This document shows positions 17,913-27,416 of a stretch of 64,000 nt of DNA, one piece after another; within the stretch, counting starts at the first letter, position 1, and each line of letters starts with the position of its first letter. This DNA comes from Pelagibacterium flavum (lineage in GTDB: Bacteria > Pseudomonadota > Alphaproteobacteria > Rhizobiales > Devosiaceae): positions 737,001-801,000 of the forward strand of contig NZ_CP107716.1 of assembly GCF_025854335.1 (NCBI RefSeq), read 5' to 3'. Made by a program: the position numbers and the translations under genes. The notes under the pieces are model-generated. The model worked only from the letters and a program-made list of their open reading frames with translations. It was not told where the DNA came from and made no database searches.

Positions 17913-18719
17913 GTGCCGCTGACTTTCGTGAACGACATCGACGCGCTTGCCGATGTGCGGGTGAGCGAGGGGACCATCGCCATTCTGCCGGTTGCTGCAA
18001 CCGAGGCGCATGGGCCTCATCTTCCCGCTTCGACCGATTGCGACATCGCCCAGGGCCATCTTAGCGCTCTCTCGGGCTATCTCTCCAGTGCTATCGACGC
18101 AGTGGTGTTGCCCATTGAACGCATAGGGGCGTCGCGCGAGCATTTATGGGCGGCCGGAACGCAGAGCAAGAACGAAGGCGATTTGATCGCCGAATGGTTC
18201 GGCATTGCCCAAAGCTGGGCGAAGGCGGGGGGCAGGCGTCTGGTGATCGTTTCGAGCCATGGCGGCAATACGCCGGTTGTGGAAAGCGTGATCTTGAAGG
18301 CCCGCGCCGAGCTCGGCCTTCTGGCCATCAGTACGGCCTGGCTCCGGTTCGGCATGCCCGAGGGGTTGTTTGACGAGCATGAGCGGCGATACGGCATCCA
18401 CGGCGGGGCCATCGAGACAGCGCTGATGCTGCACTATTTCCCCGACAAGGTTGAGATGGGCCGGGCGGACGATTTCGCTTCGGCCCTCGAACCCATCGAG
18501 GCGGGGATGACCCATCTTTCGGCCTATGGGCGGCACCGGTTCGGGTGGCTGAGTTCGGATCTCAACGCGCATGGCGTGGTCGGCGATGCCAAAAGTGCCA
18601 GCGCAGACAAAGGCGCTGCGCTGGCCGATCATATTCTGGCCGGTTTTGCACAATTGCTTGACGATGTGGCCCGGTTCGACCTTTCTTGGCTCAAAGATTC
18701 GCAAAGGGAGCCTCAATGA
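17913..18719 (+). CDS. Creatininase family amidohydrolase
   Basis: A 268-residue metal-dependent amidohydrolase of the creatininase family. The family includes creatininase, MftE and FAPy deformylase (ArfB). The ligand set is visible: Glu31 and His33 in A-T-E-A-H-G-P-H-L-P, Asp42 in S-T-D-C-D, the His of S-S-H-G-G-N, and Glu in G-G-A-I-E-T-A. The GTG at 17913 has GGGGAC upstream and matches the conserved N-terminus, while a TTG at 17856 would add 19 unconserved residues. Its stop overlaps the LysR start (ATGA). The substrate is unknown. Confidence 0.85.
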   Translation: MPLTFVNDIDALADVRVSEGTIAILPVAATEAHGPHLPASTDCDIAQGHLSALSGYLSSAIDAVVLPIERIGASREHLWAAGTQSKNEGDLIAEWFGIAQSWAKAGGRRLVIVSSHGGNTPVVESVILKARAELGLLAISTAWLRFGMPEGLFDEHERRYGIHGGAIETALMLHYFPDKVEMGRADDFASALEPIEAGMTHLSAYGRHRFGWLSSDLNAHGVVGDAKSASADKGAALADHILAGFAQLLDDVARFDLSWLKDSQREPQ

Positions 18720-19618
18720 GCCAGGACCTAGCCCGCATCAGGGCGTTCGTGCAGGTGTTCGATGCCGGCGGCTTTTCAGCCGCTGCGCGCATTCACGGCC
18801 GGTCCAAGGCGCTGCTTTCCAAATATGTCACCGATCTCGAGGACTATCTGGGGGCCCGGCTGATGAACCGCACGACGCGCAAGCTCAGCCTGACCGAAGC
18901 GGGGGAAGCCTATTACCGCGAGGTGCGGGAAATCCTGTCCCAGCTCGACGATCTGGACGCCACGATCACCGAACAGACCGCCGCGCCGCGTGGCATATTG
19001 CGCGTTTCCGCACCGCGCAATTTCGGGGAATCGACACTACTGGAACCGCTGTTCGAATTTACCCGTGCCCATCCCGACGTGACGCTCGATCTGCGGCTCG
19101 AAGACCGCATGGTCGATCTAGTCGAGGAGGGGATCGATGTGGCGCTGCGCATCTCGCGCATGTCGGACACGTCGCTGATCGCCCGCAAGATCGCGGAAAC
19201 CTCGGTTGCCGTATGCGCGACGCCGGAGGTCATCAAGGCATACGGGGTGCCCCAGACGCCCGAAGCGCTCAAGGGCGTGCCGTGCATCATCGATACCAAC
19301 ATGACGGGCCAGGCCAATTGGCAGTTCGTCGAGGAAGGGCGGACGGTGGCTGTGCACGTGGATGGACCGGTGCGGGTAAATTCTCCCGCCGGTGCGCTGG
19401 TTGCGGCACAAAAGGGCCTTGGTTTCGCGCTACTGCCAAGTTTTCTTGCTCATTCGGCCATTGAAGAGGGGGAACTGGTGCCGGTGCTGACCGAATATTT
19501 GCCGCAACGCCCATTCCTGCAGGCGGTTTATCCCCATCGCAGGCATTTGTCGGGCAAGGTTCGTGCGCTTATCGATTTCCTCGTCGAATGGTTTGAAACC
19601 CATCCGGTCAATTCCTGA
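18716..19618 (+). CDS. LysR family transcriptional regulator
   Basis: A 300-residue LysR-type regulator. The helix-turn-helix lies at about 18-37 (G-F-S-A-A-A-R-I-H-G-R-S-K-A-L-L-S-K-Y-V), followed by the linker helix and a two-lobed effector domain starting at about 90 (G-I-L-R-V-S-A-P). The F-G-E...L-L-E-P-L-F-x-F-x-x-x-H-P-D-V layout places it in the CrgA/YafC-like group. It is unusual in sitting inside an operon, coupled by ATGA to the creatininase-family gene and followed after 4 bases by the DUF1007/NicO gene, instead of being divergent from its target. Confidence 0.9.
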   Translation: MSQDLARIRAFVQVFDAGGFSAAARIHGRSKALLSKYVTDLEDYLGARLMNRTTRKLSLTEAGEAYYREVREILSQLDDLDATITEQTAAPRGILRVSAPRNFGESTLLEPLFEFTRAHPDVTLDLRLEDRMVDLVEEGIDVALRISRMSDTSLIARKIAETSVAVCATPEVIKAYGVPQTPEALKGVPCIIDTNMTGQANWQFVEEGRTVAVHVDGPVRVNSPAGALVAAQKGLGFALLPSFLAHSAIEEGELVPVLTEYLPQRPFLQAVYPHRRHLSGKVRALIDFLVEWFETHPVNS

Positions 19619-19622
19619 TTTC

Positions 19623-21224
19623 ATGACCTCAAATTTTCTCAAGAAACTGAGCGCTGCCTGCCTTGCCGCGCTGATAGCGGGTGTCGGCCCGGCCGTGGCG
19701 CATCCCCATGTGTGGATCGACGCGGCGGGCGAAGTGCTGTTTGAAAATGGTGCAATTGTCGGCATGCGGCACCATTGGACGTTTGACGAATATTTTTCCG
19801 CCTGGGCGATTCAGGGGCTTGATGCCGATGGAGACGGGGATTTGACGCCCCAGGAACTGCAACCGCTGGCCGACGAGAATATCGAGGGACTCGATTTCTA
19901 TTCCTACTACACGTTCGCCGATCCCGAAGGGCTAGATGGTCATGCTGGCGTGGCCGGCGCCAGTGATCCGTCCATGGTTTATGAAGATGGGCGGGTGACG
20001 CTCACGTTTTCGATGCAATTTGCCGAGCCCCAAACGGTTGGCGGCGTCTATGACATCGAAGTGGGCGATCCCGAATATTATGCAGCCTTTACGTTTCCCG
20101 ATGAAGATTCGGTGACGCTGGAAGGGGCGCCTGAGGGTTGCTCTGTCGTCTCCAAGGAGCCGCAACCCATCGACCCCGAGCTTGAGGAACGGCTCTGGAT
20201 GCTTGGGCCGGATGTGAGCGAAATCCCGGCGGATTTGCGCGAGGCGGCGCGGGCCATGGCCAATCTGGTCACGGTGACCTGTCCAGGTGGCGTGCCGGCG
20301 ACGGCGCTCGATGCGATTGCTGAGGCCACCACGCAACGACCGCCATCGCCGTTTTCCGCGCCACCGCCGGAAACCTCTCTGGTCCCGACGCAGGGTGGAT
20401 TTTTCGGCTGGATCAGTCAGCAGCAGCGGCGTTTTTACGGGACGATGACCTCGGCACTGGGCGCATTGCGGACCGATGGGAACGCCTTCTGGCTGCTGGG
20501 CGGCTTGAGCTTTCTCTATGGGATTTTTCATGCCGCAGGTCCCGGGCACGGCAAGGTTGTGATTTCGTCCTATGTGCTGGCCAATGAAAGGCAGCTGCGA
20601 CGCGGGATCGTCCTGAGCTTTTTCGCCGCCATGATGCAATCTGCAGTCGCCGTAGCATTCATTCTGGTTGCCGCGGGCGCGCTTCAGTTGACCTCGATGG
20701 CCATGAGCCAGGCTGCATGGTGGATGGAAGTCATTTCCTACGGCATGGTGGCGCTGCTCGGCGCGTGGCTGGCGGCGCGCAAGCTGGTGTTTCCCCACAA
20801 GCACCATCACCACACCCATCCCCCCGATCACGGCCATTCCCATGACCATCATCGCGAACACGATCATCATGATCACAGTTGCGAGCATCATGTCACGCCG
20901 CAGCAGACGCGCGGCGGGTGGAAAGAATCGCTGGGGGTGATCGTTTCAGTTGGTCTTCGGCCGTGTTCGGGCGCGCTGGTGGTTCTGGTCTTTGCACTGA
21001 GTCAGGGCGTTCTGGCGGCCGGTATCGCCGCAACCTTTCTCATGGGGCTGGGAACGGCGATAACGGTGGCGATCCTGGCCTCGCTGGCGGTTTATCTCAA
21101 GGGCGGCGCTCTGCGGCTGACCGGAAATGGCGTGGCGGGCGAATCGGTGGTCTGGTGGCTGGAGATGACCGGCGCCCTATTGGTCATGGCGTTTGGCATG
21201 ATCCTGTTTTTCGCGGCGATCTAG
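19623..21224 (+). CDS. Fused DUF1007 periplasmic domain and NicO/RcnA-type nickel-cobalt exporter
   Basis: A 533-residue protein joining two modules that are often separate neighbouring genes. Residues 1-26 are a signal peptide. 27-230 is a DUF1007 domain starting H-P-H-V-W, containing an EF-hand-like loop at 67-78 (D-A-D-G-D-G-D-L-T-P-Q-E). From about 285 a NicO transporter with six or so TM helices carries H-A-A-G-P-G-H-G-K-V-V and, at about 393-423, a cytoplasmic loop very rich in His and Asp, typical of RcnA and likely to bind Ni or Co. L-R-P-C-S-G-A follows. Metal efflux is inferred from the family. The frame is uninterrupted, so the fusion is not an assembly break visible here. Confidence 0.87.
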   Translation: MTSNFLKKLSAACLAALIAGVGPAVAHPHVWIDAAGEVLFENGAIVGMRHHWTFDEYFSAWAIQGLDADGDGDLTPQELQPLADENIEGLDFYSYYTFADPEGLDGHAGVAGASDPSMVYEDGRVTLTFSMQFAEPQTVGGVYDIEVGDPEYYAAFTFPDEDSVTLEGAPEGCSVVSKEPQPIDPELEERLWMLGPDVSEIPADLREAARAMANLVTVTCPGGVPATALDAIAEATTQRPPSPFSAPPPETSLVPTQGGFFGWISQQQRRFYGTMTSALGALRTDGNAFWLLGGLSFLYGIFHAAGPGHGKVVISSYVLANERQLRRGIVLSFFAAMMQSAVAVAFILVAAGALQLTSMAMSQAAWWMEVISYGMVALLGAWLAARKLVFPHKHHHHTHPPDHGHSHDHHREHDHHDHSCEHHVTPQQTRGGWKESLGVIVSVGLRPCSGALVVLVFALSQGVLAAGIAATFLMGLGTAITVAILASLAVYLKGGALRLTGNGVAGESVVWWLEMTGALLVMAFGMILFFAAI

Positions 21225-21357
21225 GCAGCGCAAACCGCCGTATTGAGCGGTCAAATGGCCGCATCTTTTCGTCAGAGTGTTGCTCCGGCAGGCTTTGGCG
21301 CTATTGTGCGCGCCAACAACAGCGATACCCTCACACCTCGCATTTCCCAGGATACCG

Positions 21358-22380
21358 ATGAACGCCCACCTGCCGCCCGATCATCCGCCCGTCAAACCGC
21401 GCAAAATCGGAGTTCTGCTGCTCAATCTTGGCACGCCCGACGGAACCGACTATTGGAGCGTAAGACGGTATCTCAAGGAATTCCTCTCCGATCCGCGCGT
21501 CATTGAGACGCCAAAGTGGTTATGGTGGCCGATTCTCAATCTGGGCATATTGTCTTTCCGGCCGCAAAAGACCGGCGCCAATTATGCCAAGATCTGGGAC
21601 AAGCGGACCGACGAAAGCCCGCTTCGGGTGATTACCCGCGGGCAGGCCGAAAAGCTCCAGGACGCAATGGCGGCGGACGGGGTTATCGTCGAATACGGCA
21701 TGCGCTACGGCAATCCTTCGACCGAAAGCGCCATTAAAAAGCTGCACGAGCAGGGGTGTGAGAAAGTCCTGCTGTTCCCGCTCTATCCGCAGTATTCGGC
21801 AACTACGACCGCAACGGCCAACGATCAGGCGTTCCGGGCGCTGGCCAACATCCGATGGCAGCCTGCGGTGCGGACCGTTCCGGCTTATTTCGAAGAAGAG
21901 ATCTACGTCGAGACGCTGGCAAACTCGATCCGCGAAGGCGTGGAAAAGCTCGACTTCGAGCCCGATCTGGTGATTACCTCGTATCACGGCATGCCCAAAT
22001 CCTATCTGGACAAGGGCGATCCCTATCATTGCCAGTGTTACAAGACGACACGGTTGGTGCGTGAAAAGCTCGGTTGGCCGAAAGAGAAGCTCATGCTGAC
22101 CTTCCAGAGCCGGTTCGGACCCACCGAATGGCTGCAGCCCTATACCGACGAAACGCTCAAGGGGCTGCCGGCCAAGGGGGTCAAGAAGGTCGCTATTCTC
22201 GCGCCGGCCTTTTCGGCCGATTGCATCGAAACCCTCGAGGAAATCGCCATCGGGGGCGAGGAGGAATTCATGCATGCGGGAGGTGAGCGCTATGCCTATA
22301 TCCCTTGCCTCAATGATACGCCCGGTGGCATGGCGATGATAGAAGCGGTTGTGCGTCGCGAACTGTCGGGCTGGCTGTAG
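21358..22380 (+). CDS. hemH: Ferrochelatase
   Basis: A 340-residue enzyme that inserts Fe2+ into protoporphyrin IX in the final step of haem synthesis. L-L-L-N-L-G-T-P at the N-terminus, L-F-P-L-Y-P-Q-Y-S, S-Y-H-G-M-P (with the metal-binding His), C-Y-K-T-T and F-Q-S-R-F-G-P-T-E-W-L-Q-P-Y-T are hallmark motifs. The Glu of C-I-E-T-L-E-E-I is also present. The start at 21358 has AGGA upstream. Earlier in-frame codons add unconserved sequence. It is a single gene with its own transcription unit. Confidence 0.95.
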   Translation: MNAHLPPDHPPVKPRKIGVLLLNLGTPDGTDYWSVRRYLKEFLSDPRVIETPKWLWWPILNLGILSFRPQKTGANYAKIWDKRTDESPLRVITRGQAEKLQDAMAADGVIVEYGMRYGNPSTESAIKKLHEQGCEKVLLFPLYPQYSATTTATANDQAFRALANIRWQPAVRTVPAYFEEEIYVETLANSIREGVEKLDFEPDLVITSYHGMPKSYLDKGDPYHCQCYKTTRLVREKLGWPKEKLMLTFQSRFGPTEWLQPYTDETLKGLPAKGVKKVAILAPAFSADCIETLEEIAIGGEEEFMHAGGERYAYIPCLNDTPGGMAMIEAVVRRELSGWL

Positions 22381-22424
22381 GCGGCAAGCTCAACATTGTC
22401 AGCGGTCTGACCCGACCGTAAAGT

Positions 22425-22466
22425 CCTTCCCGTGGGACCGGCCCGTGAGTCGGGTAAGAGGGAAGG
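22425..22466 (+). promoter_or_regulatory. Leader hairpin hiding the ribosome site of the SPFH gene
   Basis: CCTTCCC at 22425-22431 can pair with GGGAAGG at 22460-22466, with an inner CCCG-TGAGT-CGGG hairpin. The AAGG of the second arm is the Shine-Dalgarno of the gene at 22474, so the fold would mask initiation. The effect is inferred. Confidence 0.5.
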
Positions 22467-22473
22467 CTAAACA

Positions 22474-23442
22474 ATGGACGGGTTTTCGATAGTCCTTATC
22501 GTCATCGGCATTCTGGCCGTTCTGGTGTTGTTCGCCGGGGTTAAGACCGTGCCGCAGGGGCACAATTATACGGTTGAGCGGTTCGGGCGCTATACGCGCA
22601 CCCTCAAGCCGGGGCTTAACATCATCATTCCATTCATCGATGGCATCGGGCGCAAGCTCAACATGATGGAACAGGTGCTCGATGTGCCGCACCAGGAAGT
22701 CATCACAAAGGACAATGCCTCGATCACGGCAGATGGGGTCACATTCTACCAGATCCTCGATGCGGCGCAGGCTGCCTATGAGATTTCCAATCTCGAACAG
22801 GGCGTGCTCAATCTCACCATGACCAACATCCGCTCGGTAATGGGTTCACTCGATCTGGACGAATTGCTCTCCAATCGCGACGAAATCAATTCGCGGGTGC
22901 TCCGGGTGGTCGATGCGGCTGTTGCGCCCTGGGGCGTCAAGATCACCCGTATCGAGATCAAGGACATCGAGCCGCCGCGCGATCTCGTCGATGCCATGGG
23001 ACGGCAGATGAAGGCCGAGCGCGATCGGCGCGCGGTGATCCTTGAGGCGGAAGGACAGCGCCAGGCGCAAATTCTAAAGGCCGAGGGCGAAAAGCAGGCA
23101 CAGGTGCTCGAAGCGGAAGGCCGGCGCGAAGCTGCGTTCCGCGATGCCGAGGCACGGGAGCGCTCGGCGGAGGCCGAAGCCAAGGCGACCGAGATGGTCT
23201 CGGAAGCCATCGCCAAGGGCGATGTGCAGGCCATCAACTATTTCGTTGCCAACAATTACGTCAAGGCGCTCGAAAAGATCGCCTCTGCACCCAACCAGAA
23301 AGTGCTTATGCTGCCTCTCGAGGCTGCCAATGTGATCGGAGCGCTGGGCGGGGTGGCTGAAATCGCCCGTGAGGCGTTCGGCGGAGAGGGACCACGGCGC
23401 AACGCCCCGGGCCGTCCACCCTCGACGCGCAGCGAAAGCTAG
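22474..23442 (+). CDS. SPFH/band 7 (stomatin, QmcA-like) membrane protein
   Basis: A 322-residue protein with one N-terminal TM helix (about 5-24), an SPFH domain at about 25-190 (V-P-Q-G-H-N-Y-T-V-E-R-F-G-R-Y...P-G-L-N-I-I-I-P-F-I-D) and a long Ala/Glu/Lys-rich coiled coil at about 180-250 that drives oligomerisation. It matches QmcA/stomatin-type scaffold proteins that form large membrane rings. The NfeD partner gene begins 10 bases downstream, a conserved pairing. A role in membrane microdomains or protease partnering is inferred from the family. Confidence 0.92.
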   Translation: MDGFSIVLIVIGILAVLVLFAGVKTVPQGHNYTVERFGRYTRTLKPGLNIIIPFIDGIGRKLNMMEQVLDVPHQEVITKDNASITADGVTFYQILDAAQAAYEISNLEQGVLNLTMTNIRSVMGSLDLDELLSNRDEINSRVLRVVDAAVAPWGVKITRIEIKDIEPPRDLVDAMGRQMKAERDRRAVILEAEGQRQAQILKAEGEKQAQVLEAEGRREAAFRDAEARERSAEAEAKATEMVSEAIAKGDVQAINYFVANNYVKALEKIASAPNQKVLMLPLEAANVIGALGGVAEIAREAFGGEGPRRNAPGRPPSTRSES

Positions 23443-23451
23443 GATCGAGCC

Positions 23452-23913
23452 ATGGACCTCATCGCGCTGATTGCAGACAATGCGGGCTGGGCCTGGCTGA
23501 TTTTCGGGCTCGTGCTGCTCGGGGTCGAACTTGTCGTTCCGGGCGTCTTCATGGTCTGGCTCGGCGGGGCTGCGCTTTTGACCGGGTTGACGGTGTTTCA
23601 GATCGGCATTGGCTGGCCGTTCCAGTGGGGTCTGTTCGGCATCCTGTCGGTGGTTCTGGTCACCGGTTGGCTGGCCTATTCAAGACGCCGCCACGGTGAT
23701 ACGCCGCCCAGCGAGGATCCGCTTATCAATGCGCGGACCGCCCGCCTGCTGGGTCGCGAAACGGTACTGGTCGAAGCGATCAGTGATGGGGTGGGGCGCG
23801 TGCGGATCGATGACACGCTCTGGCGCGTTTCAGGGCCGGACCTTCCAGAGGGGTCGCATGTGCGGATCACCGGTGCGCGCGGCGGACTGCTCGAGGTCGA
23901 GGCTGTGAGCTAA
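23452..23913 (+). CDS. NfeD family membrane protein
   Basis: A 153-residue short NfeD with two or three TM segments at about 12-70 (G-W-A-W-L-I-F-G-L-V-L-L-G-V-E-L...F-M-V-W-L-G-G-A-A-L-L-T-G) and a C-terminal OB-fold domain at about 85-150 (G-R-V-R-I-D-D-T-L-W-R-V-S-G-P-D-L-P-E-G-S-H-V-R-I-T). It is the usual partner of SPFH proteins and the two genes form an operon. The exact biochemical role is unknown. Confidence 0.92.
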   Translation: MDLIALIADNAGWAWLIFGLVLLGVELVVPGVFMVWLGGAALLTGLTVFQIGIGWPFQWGLFGILSVVLVTGWLAYSRRRHGDTPPSEDPLINARTARLLGRETVLVEAISDGVGRVRIDDTLWRVSGPDLPEGSHVRITGARGGLLEVEAVS

Positions 23914-23956
23914 GTCTTTCGCTGATGTGGGAAACCTGGCGTTCGGTAAGGCTTTA

Positions 23957-23971
23957 TTAACCATAAGTTGA
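23957..23971 (+). promoter_or_regulatory. Candidate CtrA box upstream of outer-membrane barrel gene
   Basis: TTAA, seven bases, TTGA. The sequence TTAACCAT is the common left half of alphaproteobacterial CtrA sites. It lies 34 bases before the TTG start. It is a single degenerate match, so confidence is modest. Confidence 0.4.
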
Positions 23972-24004
23972 AAGCCTCCGGTCATAACGGCCGGAATCGC
24001 GAAA

Positions 24005-25414
24005 TTGGACTTCAGCGCCCGAAAACTTCTTGTCCTGTTGCTTGCGGGAACCGGTGCTTTGACCGGTGCCTCGATGGCGCTTGGGCAGGGGGATGGGTCT
24101 GGCACTGACAATCCCGACCTGTTGCGCGGATCGCTGGGCGTGGGGTGCCAGCCGGGAACGCTGTGCCAGTTTCCGGCCACCGACCTTGTGGTCCCGGTGG
24201 CCTTGCCCGCCGAACCGCTGCCGCTCATAGCTCCGCCACCCGTCACAACCGAGGCGCCGCCGGCTGCGCCTGCCGCTGAGCCTATGCCAGCGGCCATGAC
24301 CGCCCCCGTTTCCACGGACACGGCCGATTGGGGAGAGCTTGGATATGGGGTTGCACTGCGGGGTGCTTATGTGCGCAGCGGGGCGACCGAGCGGTTCGAA
24401 ATGCTGGCGATCCCTTCGGTTTCCTATTCCCGTTCAGGCGGGAGGACCGATCTGGCGTTGGACGCCTCGGCCACGCTGGTTGCGCCGCAATCGGACGATC
24501 CGCGCGTCGGTGCGACCAATGTATCGACCGACATCGTCCATCGTCTTTCTCCGTCTGCGGGGCTGGCATTCAATGCTGACCTCTCGCTGTCTCAGGATGC
24601 GCCGGATGGGTTGAGCACCGAAGAAGCCGACCTGGCCAGCGCGCCGGTGATCGTATCGGGCACTGCCGGGCTTGGTTACACGCACCGGTTCGGCAATTTC
24701 ACGGTGACCGGCGCAGGCGAGATCGCACGCGACTGGGTTGGCGAGGCGGTGCAGATCGGTGGCACGGTGATCGACAACAGCCATGAAGCCTCAACGCGCT
24801 ATGGTGGGGAGCTCAGGGTGGGGTATGAGCTGACGCCGGTTGTCGGCATATTCGGGCAGGGCCGTGCCGGGCGAACCGAGTTTGATGGTATCGATCCCGA
24901 TCTCGGCGCCAGCCGTTCGGGCGATGATTTCGAGTTGCGCGGGGGCATCAGTGCAAACTGGTCCGACGTCTTGATCCTGGAGGCTTCGGTGGGGTCGGGC
25001 TGGCGGACGTTTGACACTGACGCCGTTCCGCAAGCCCAGACCTGGGTCTATGGCGCATCGATCGGCTATCGCCCGACAACGACCACCGAGTTTACAGCGA
25101 GCTTTGACACCGAACTGACGCCCGGACAGGGCGGTTCAGGCGCCAGCGCCACCTATGAGGTCGGACTTGACGCGCGCCACAGGGCCAATTCATGGCTGGC
25201 GCTGCGGGCGTCGGCGGGCGCGCAATGGGTAGTTCCCGAGGACGGATCTGCGACCAGCCGGAGCTATTCGGCCGGGCTGGGAGCCGATTTCACGCTCGGT
25301 CAGCACACAACCGCAACGCTCGATTATGACTACGGATTGCGCGAGGATCCCGCCGCGGCGGTTGCCAGCCGCGACGAGCACCGGATCAGCGGTGGTGTCA
25401 GTCTTCAATACTGA
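24005..25414 (+). CDS. Outer-membrane beta-barrel protein of unknown role
   Basis: A 469-residue exported protein starting at TTG. A signal peptide covers about the first 27 residues, followed by a Pro/Ala-rich linker at about 55-100 and then a repeating pattern of amphipathic strands ending in V-S-L-Q-Y, with the C-terminal aromatic residue recognised by the Bam machinery. About 16-18 strands could be drawn by eye. It resembles the 'outer membrane beta-barrel' proteins annotated in Hyphomicrobiales. The function is unknown. The last 17 bases overlap the galU gene on the other strand. Confidence 0.78.
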   Translation: MDFSARKLLVLLLAGTGALTGASMALGQGDGSGTDNPDLLRGSLGVGCQPGTLCQFPATDLVVPVALPAEPLPLIAPPPVTTEAPPAAPAAEPMPAAMTAPVSTDTADWGELGYGVALRGAYVRSGATERFEMLAIPSVSYSRSGGRTDLALDASATLVAPQSDDPRVGATNVSTDIVHRLSPSAGLAFNADLSLSQDAPDGLSTEEADLASAPVIVSGTAGLGYTHRFGNFTVTGAGEIARDWVGEAVQIGGTVIDNSHEASTRYGGELRVGYELTPVVGIFGQGRAGRTEFDGIDPDLGASRSGDDFELRGGISANWSDVLILEASVGSGWRTFDTDAVPQAQTWVYGASIGYRPTTTTEFTASFDTELTPGQGGSGASATYEVGLDARHRANSWLALRASAGAQWVVPEDGSATSRSYSAGLGADFTLGQHTTATLDYDYGLREDPAAAVASRDEHRISGGVSLQY

Positions 25415-26294
25415 TCGGGGTATCGCCGGTCAGCTTCTTGAGTTCGCTCAAGAACGCGTCGGCAATATCGGGTCGGTCAAGCGCGAAGGCGACGTTGGCG
25501 GTCAAAAAGCCGATCTTGGAGCCGCAATCGAAAACCTGTCCGTCATATTTGACGCCGATAAAGGGCTGGCGGTCCATAAGGTAATGCATGGCATCGGTAA
25601 TCTGGATTTCACCGCCGGTGCCGACGGTCTGCTCGCCCAGAAGCGCAAAGATTTCCGGCTGCAGGATATAGCGGCCCGAAATGATGAGGTTTGATGGCGC
25701 ATCCTCGGGCTTGGGCTTTTCGACCATGCCGGTGATGGCGAATCCGCTGTCGGGGCCTTCGCCACGGGCCACAACGCCATAGGAGGAGACGTCTTCGGGT
25801 GCGCATTCTTCTACGGCGATGATGTTGCCGCCCGTTTCTTCGTAGGTGTCCATCATCTGCTTGAGGACGCCGGGCGAGGATTTGAAGATCATGTCGGGCA
25901 ACAAGAGGGCGAAGGGTTCGCGCCCGACGATGTCACGGGCGCACCATACGGCATGGCCGAGGCCGAGCGGTTCCTGCTGGCGGGTGAAGCTGGACTGACC
26001 GGCCTTGGGCAGATCGCGGCGGAGCTGCTCGAGCGCAGCGGTTTTGCCGCGCGCCTCGAGCGTTGCCTCGAGCTCGAACTGGCGGTCGAAATGGTCCTCG
26101 ATGACGCCCTTGTTGCGGCCGGTAACGAAAACGAAGTGCTCGATACCCGCTTCGCGGGCTTCGTCGACGGCATACTGGATGACCGGCTTGTCGACGACCG
26201 TCAGCATCTCCTTGGGCATGGCTTTGGTGGCGGGAAGAAACCTTGTTCCAAGGCCGGCGACAGGAAAGACGGCTGTACGGACTCTCTGGACCAC
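25398..26294 (-). CDS. galU: UTP-glucose-1-phosphate uridylyltransferase
   Basis: A 298-residue nucleotidyltransferase that makes UDP-glucose from UTP and glucose-1-phosphate. The N-terminal [12 protein letters not shown]-x-P-K-E-M motif binds UTP, and G-L-G-H-A-V, G-x-Y-I-L-x-P-E-I-F and F-D-C-G-S-K are characteristic of GalU. It starts at GTG with AAGGGAG at ideal spacing. It is divergent from galE across 123 bases. Together they supply UDP-glucose and UDP-galactose for surface polysaccharide. Confidence 0.95.
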   Translation of the reverse strand: MVQRVRTAVFPVAGLGTRFLPATKAMPKEMLTVVDKPVIQYAVDEAREAGIEHFVFVTGRNKGVIEDHFDRQFELEATLEARGKTAALEQLRRDLPKAGQSSFTRQQEPLGLGHAVWCARDIVGREPFALLLPDMIFKSSPGVLKQMMDTYEETGGNIIAVEECAPEDVSSYGVVARGEGPDSGFAITGMVEKPKPEDAPSNLIISGRYILQPEIFALLGEQTVGTGGEIQITDAMHYLMDRQPFIGVKYDGQVFDCGSKIGFLTANVAFALDRPDIADAFLSELKKLTGDTPISIED

Positions 26295-26417
26295 TTCATA
26301 CTCCCTTGCGATTGCTTTGACATAAACTAAGACAGTTTCAATGTCTTAATGCAAGATTGTGGTGACAGTTGCATGCCAGCAATGCATGCGAGGGCACAAG
26401 CGAGTTTAAGGACGATC

Positions 26418-27416
26418 ATGGCTATACTGGTCACGGGCGGCGCGGGATATATCGGGTCGCATATGGTGCTGCATCTCGCGGATGCGGGCGAGAAAGTTAT
26501 CGTGCTCGACAATCTGACCACGGGGTTTCCCTGGCTTGTCGACCATCGGGTGAAGCTCGTCGAAGGCAATGTGGCCGATGCCAATCTGGTATCCAAGATC
26601 ATTGCCGAACATGGGATCGAGGCGATCATTCATTTCGCCGGTTCGATCGTCGTGCCGGAATCGGTGGAAAATCCGCTCAAATATTACCAGAACAACACAG
26701 CCAATACGCGCGATCTTATCGCTGCTGCGGTGGCTGGCGGGGTCAAGCATTTCATCTTTTCGTCGACCGCGGCGGTCTATGGCATGGTGGGGCTGGAGCC
26801 TGTGGCCGAGGACGCGATCCTCTCGCCGGTCTCGCCCTATGGGCGATCGAAACTGATGAGTGAATGGATGCTGGCCGATGTGGCGGGAGCGCATCCGATC
26901 ACCTATGGGGTCCTGCGCTATTTCAACGTGGCGGGCGCCGATCCGCAAATGCGCTCCGGGCAATCGACGGCCGGTGCCACCCATCTCATCAAGGTTGCGG
27001 TGCAGACAGCGCTGGGACATCGCGAGAAGATGGCCGTGTTCGGGGATGATTACCCAACGCCTGATGGAACCTGCGTGCGCGATTATATCCATGTCTCCGA
27101 TCTTGTCGCTGCACACGGGCTGTTGCTCGGCCATCTGCGCGGCGGCGGGGAAAGCATCACCGTCAATTGCGGCTATGGGCGCGGCTTTTCGGTCGACGAG
27201 GTGATCTCGACCGTCAAATCGGTCACGGGCATCGACTTCCCCGTCGAACACGGGCCGCGCCGGCCGGGCGATCCGGCGTCCATCGTGGCGGGGGCCGACA
27301 GGATCAAGGCGCTGGGCTGGGTGCCCAGGCATGACGACCTCGCCGGAATCGTGGAGATGGCCTACAAATGGGAAAAATATCTCGATACCCGCAACGACCG
27401 ACCCTCCATTCTCTGA
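26418..27416 (+). CDS. galE: UDP-glucose 4-epimerase
   Basis: A 332-residue extended SDR that interconverts UDP-glucose and UDP-galactose. T-G-G-A-G-Y-I-G at 6-13 binds NAD, S-S-T-A-A-V-Y-G supplies the catalytic Ser region, and Y-G-R-S-K is the Tyr-x-x-x-Lys pair. Y-F-N-V-A-G-A-D and R-D-Y-I-H-V-x-D-L-x-x-A-H are GalE motifs. AAGGA precedes the ATG. Its 3' end overlaps the lytic transglycosylase gene by 49 bases, which suggests co-transcription. Confidence 0.95.
   Translation: MAILVTGGAGYIGSHMVLHLADAGEKVIVLDNLTTGFPWLVDHRVKLVEGNVADANLVSKIIAEHGIEAIIHFAGSIVVPESVENPLKYYQNNTANTRDLIAAAVAGGVKHFIFSSTAAVYGMVGLEPVAEDAILSPVSPYGRSKLMSEWMLADVAGAHPITYGVLRYFNVAGADPQMRSGQSTAGATHLIKVAVQTALGHREKMAVFGDDYPTPDGTCVRDYIHVSDLVAAHGLLLGHLRGGGESITVNCGYGRGFSVDEVISTVKSVTGIDFPVEHGPRRPGDPASIVAGADRIKALGWVPRHDDLAGIVEMAYKWEKYLDTRNDRPSIL

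Noticed and set aside
25398-25414. Overlap of the barrel gene and galU as a sign that one is false
   Set aside because: Both proteins have complete conserved ends (terminal aromatic residue, GalU C-terminus), so a 17-base convergent overlap is real.
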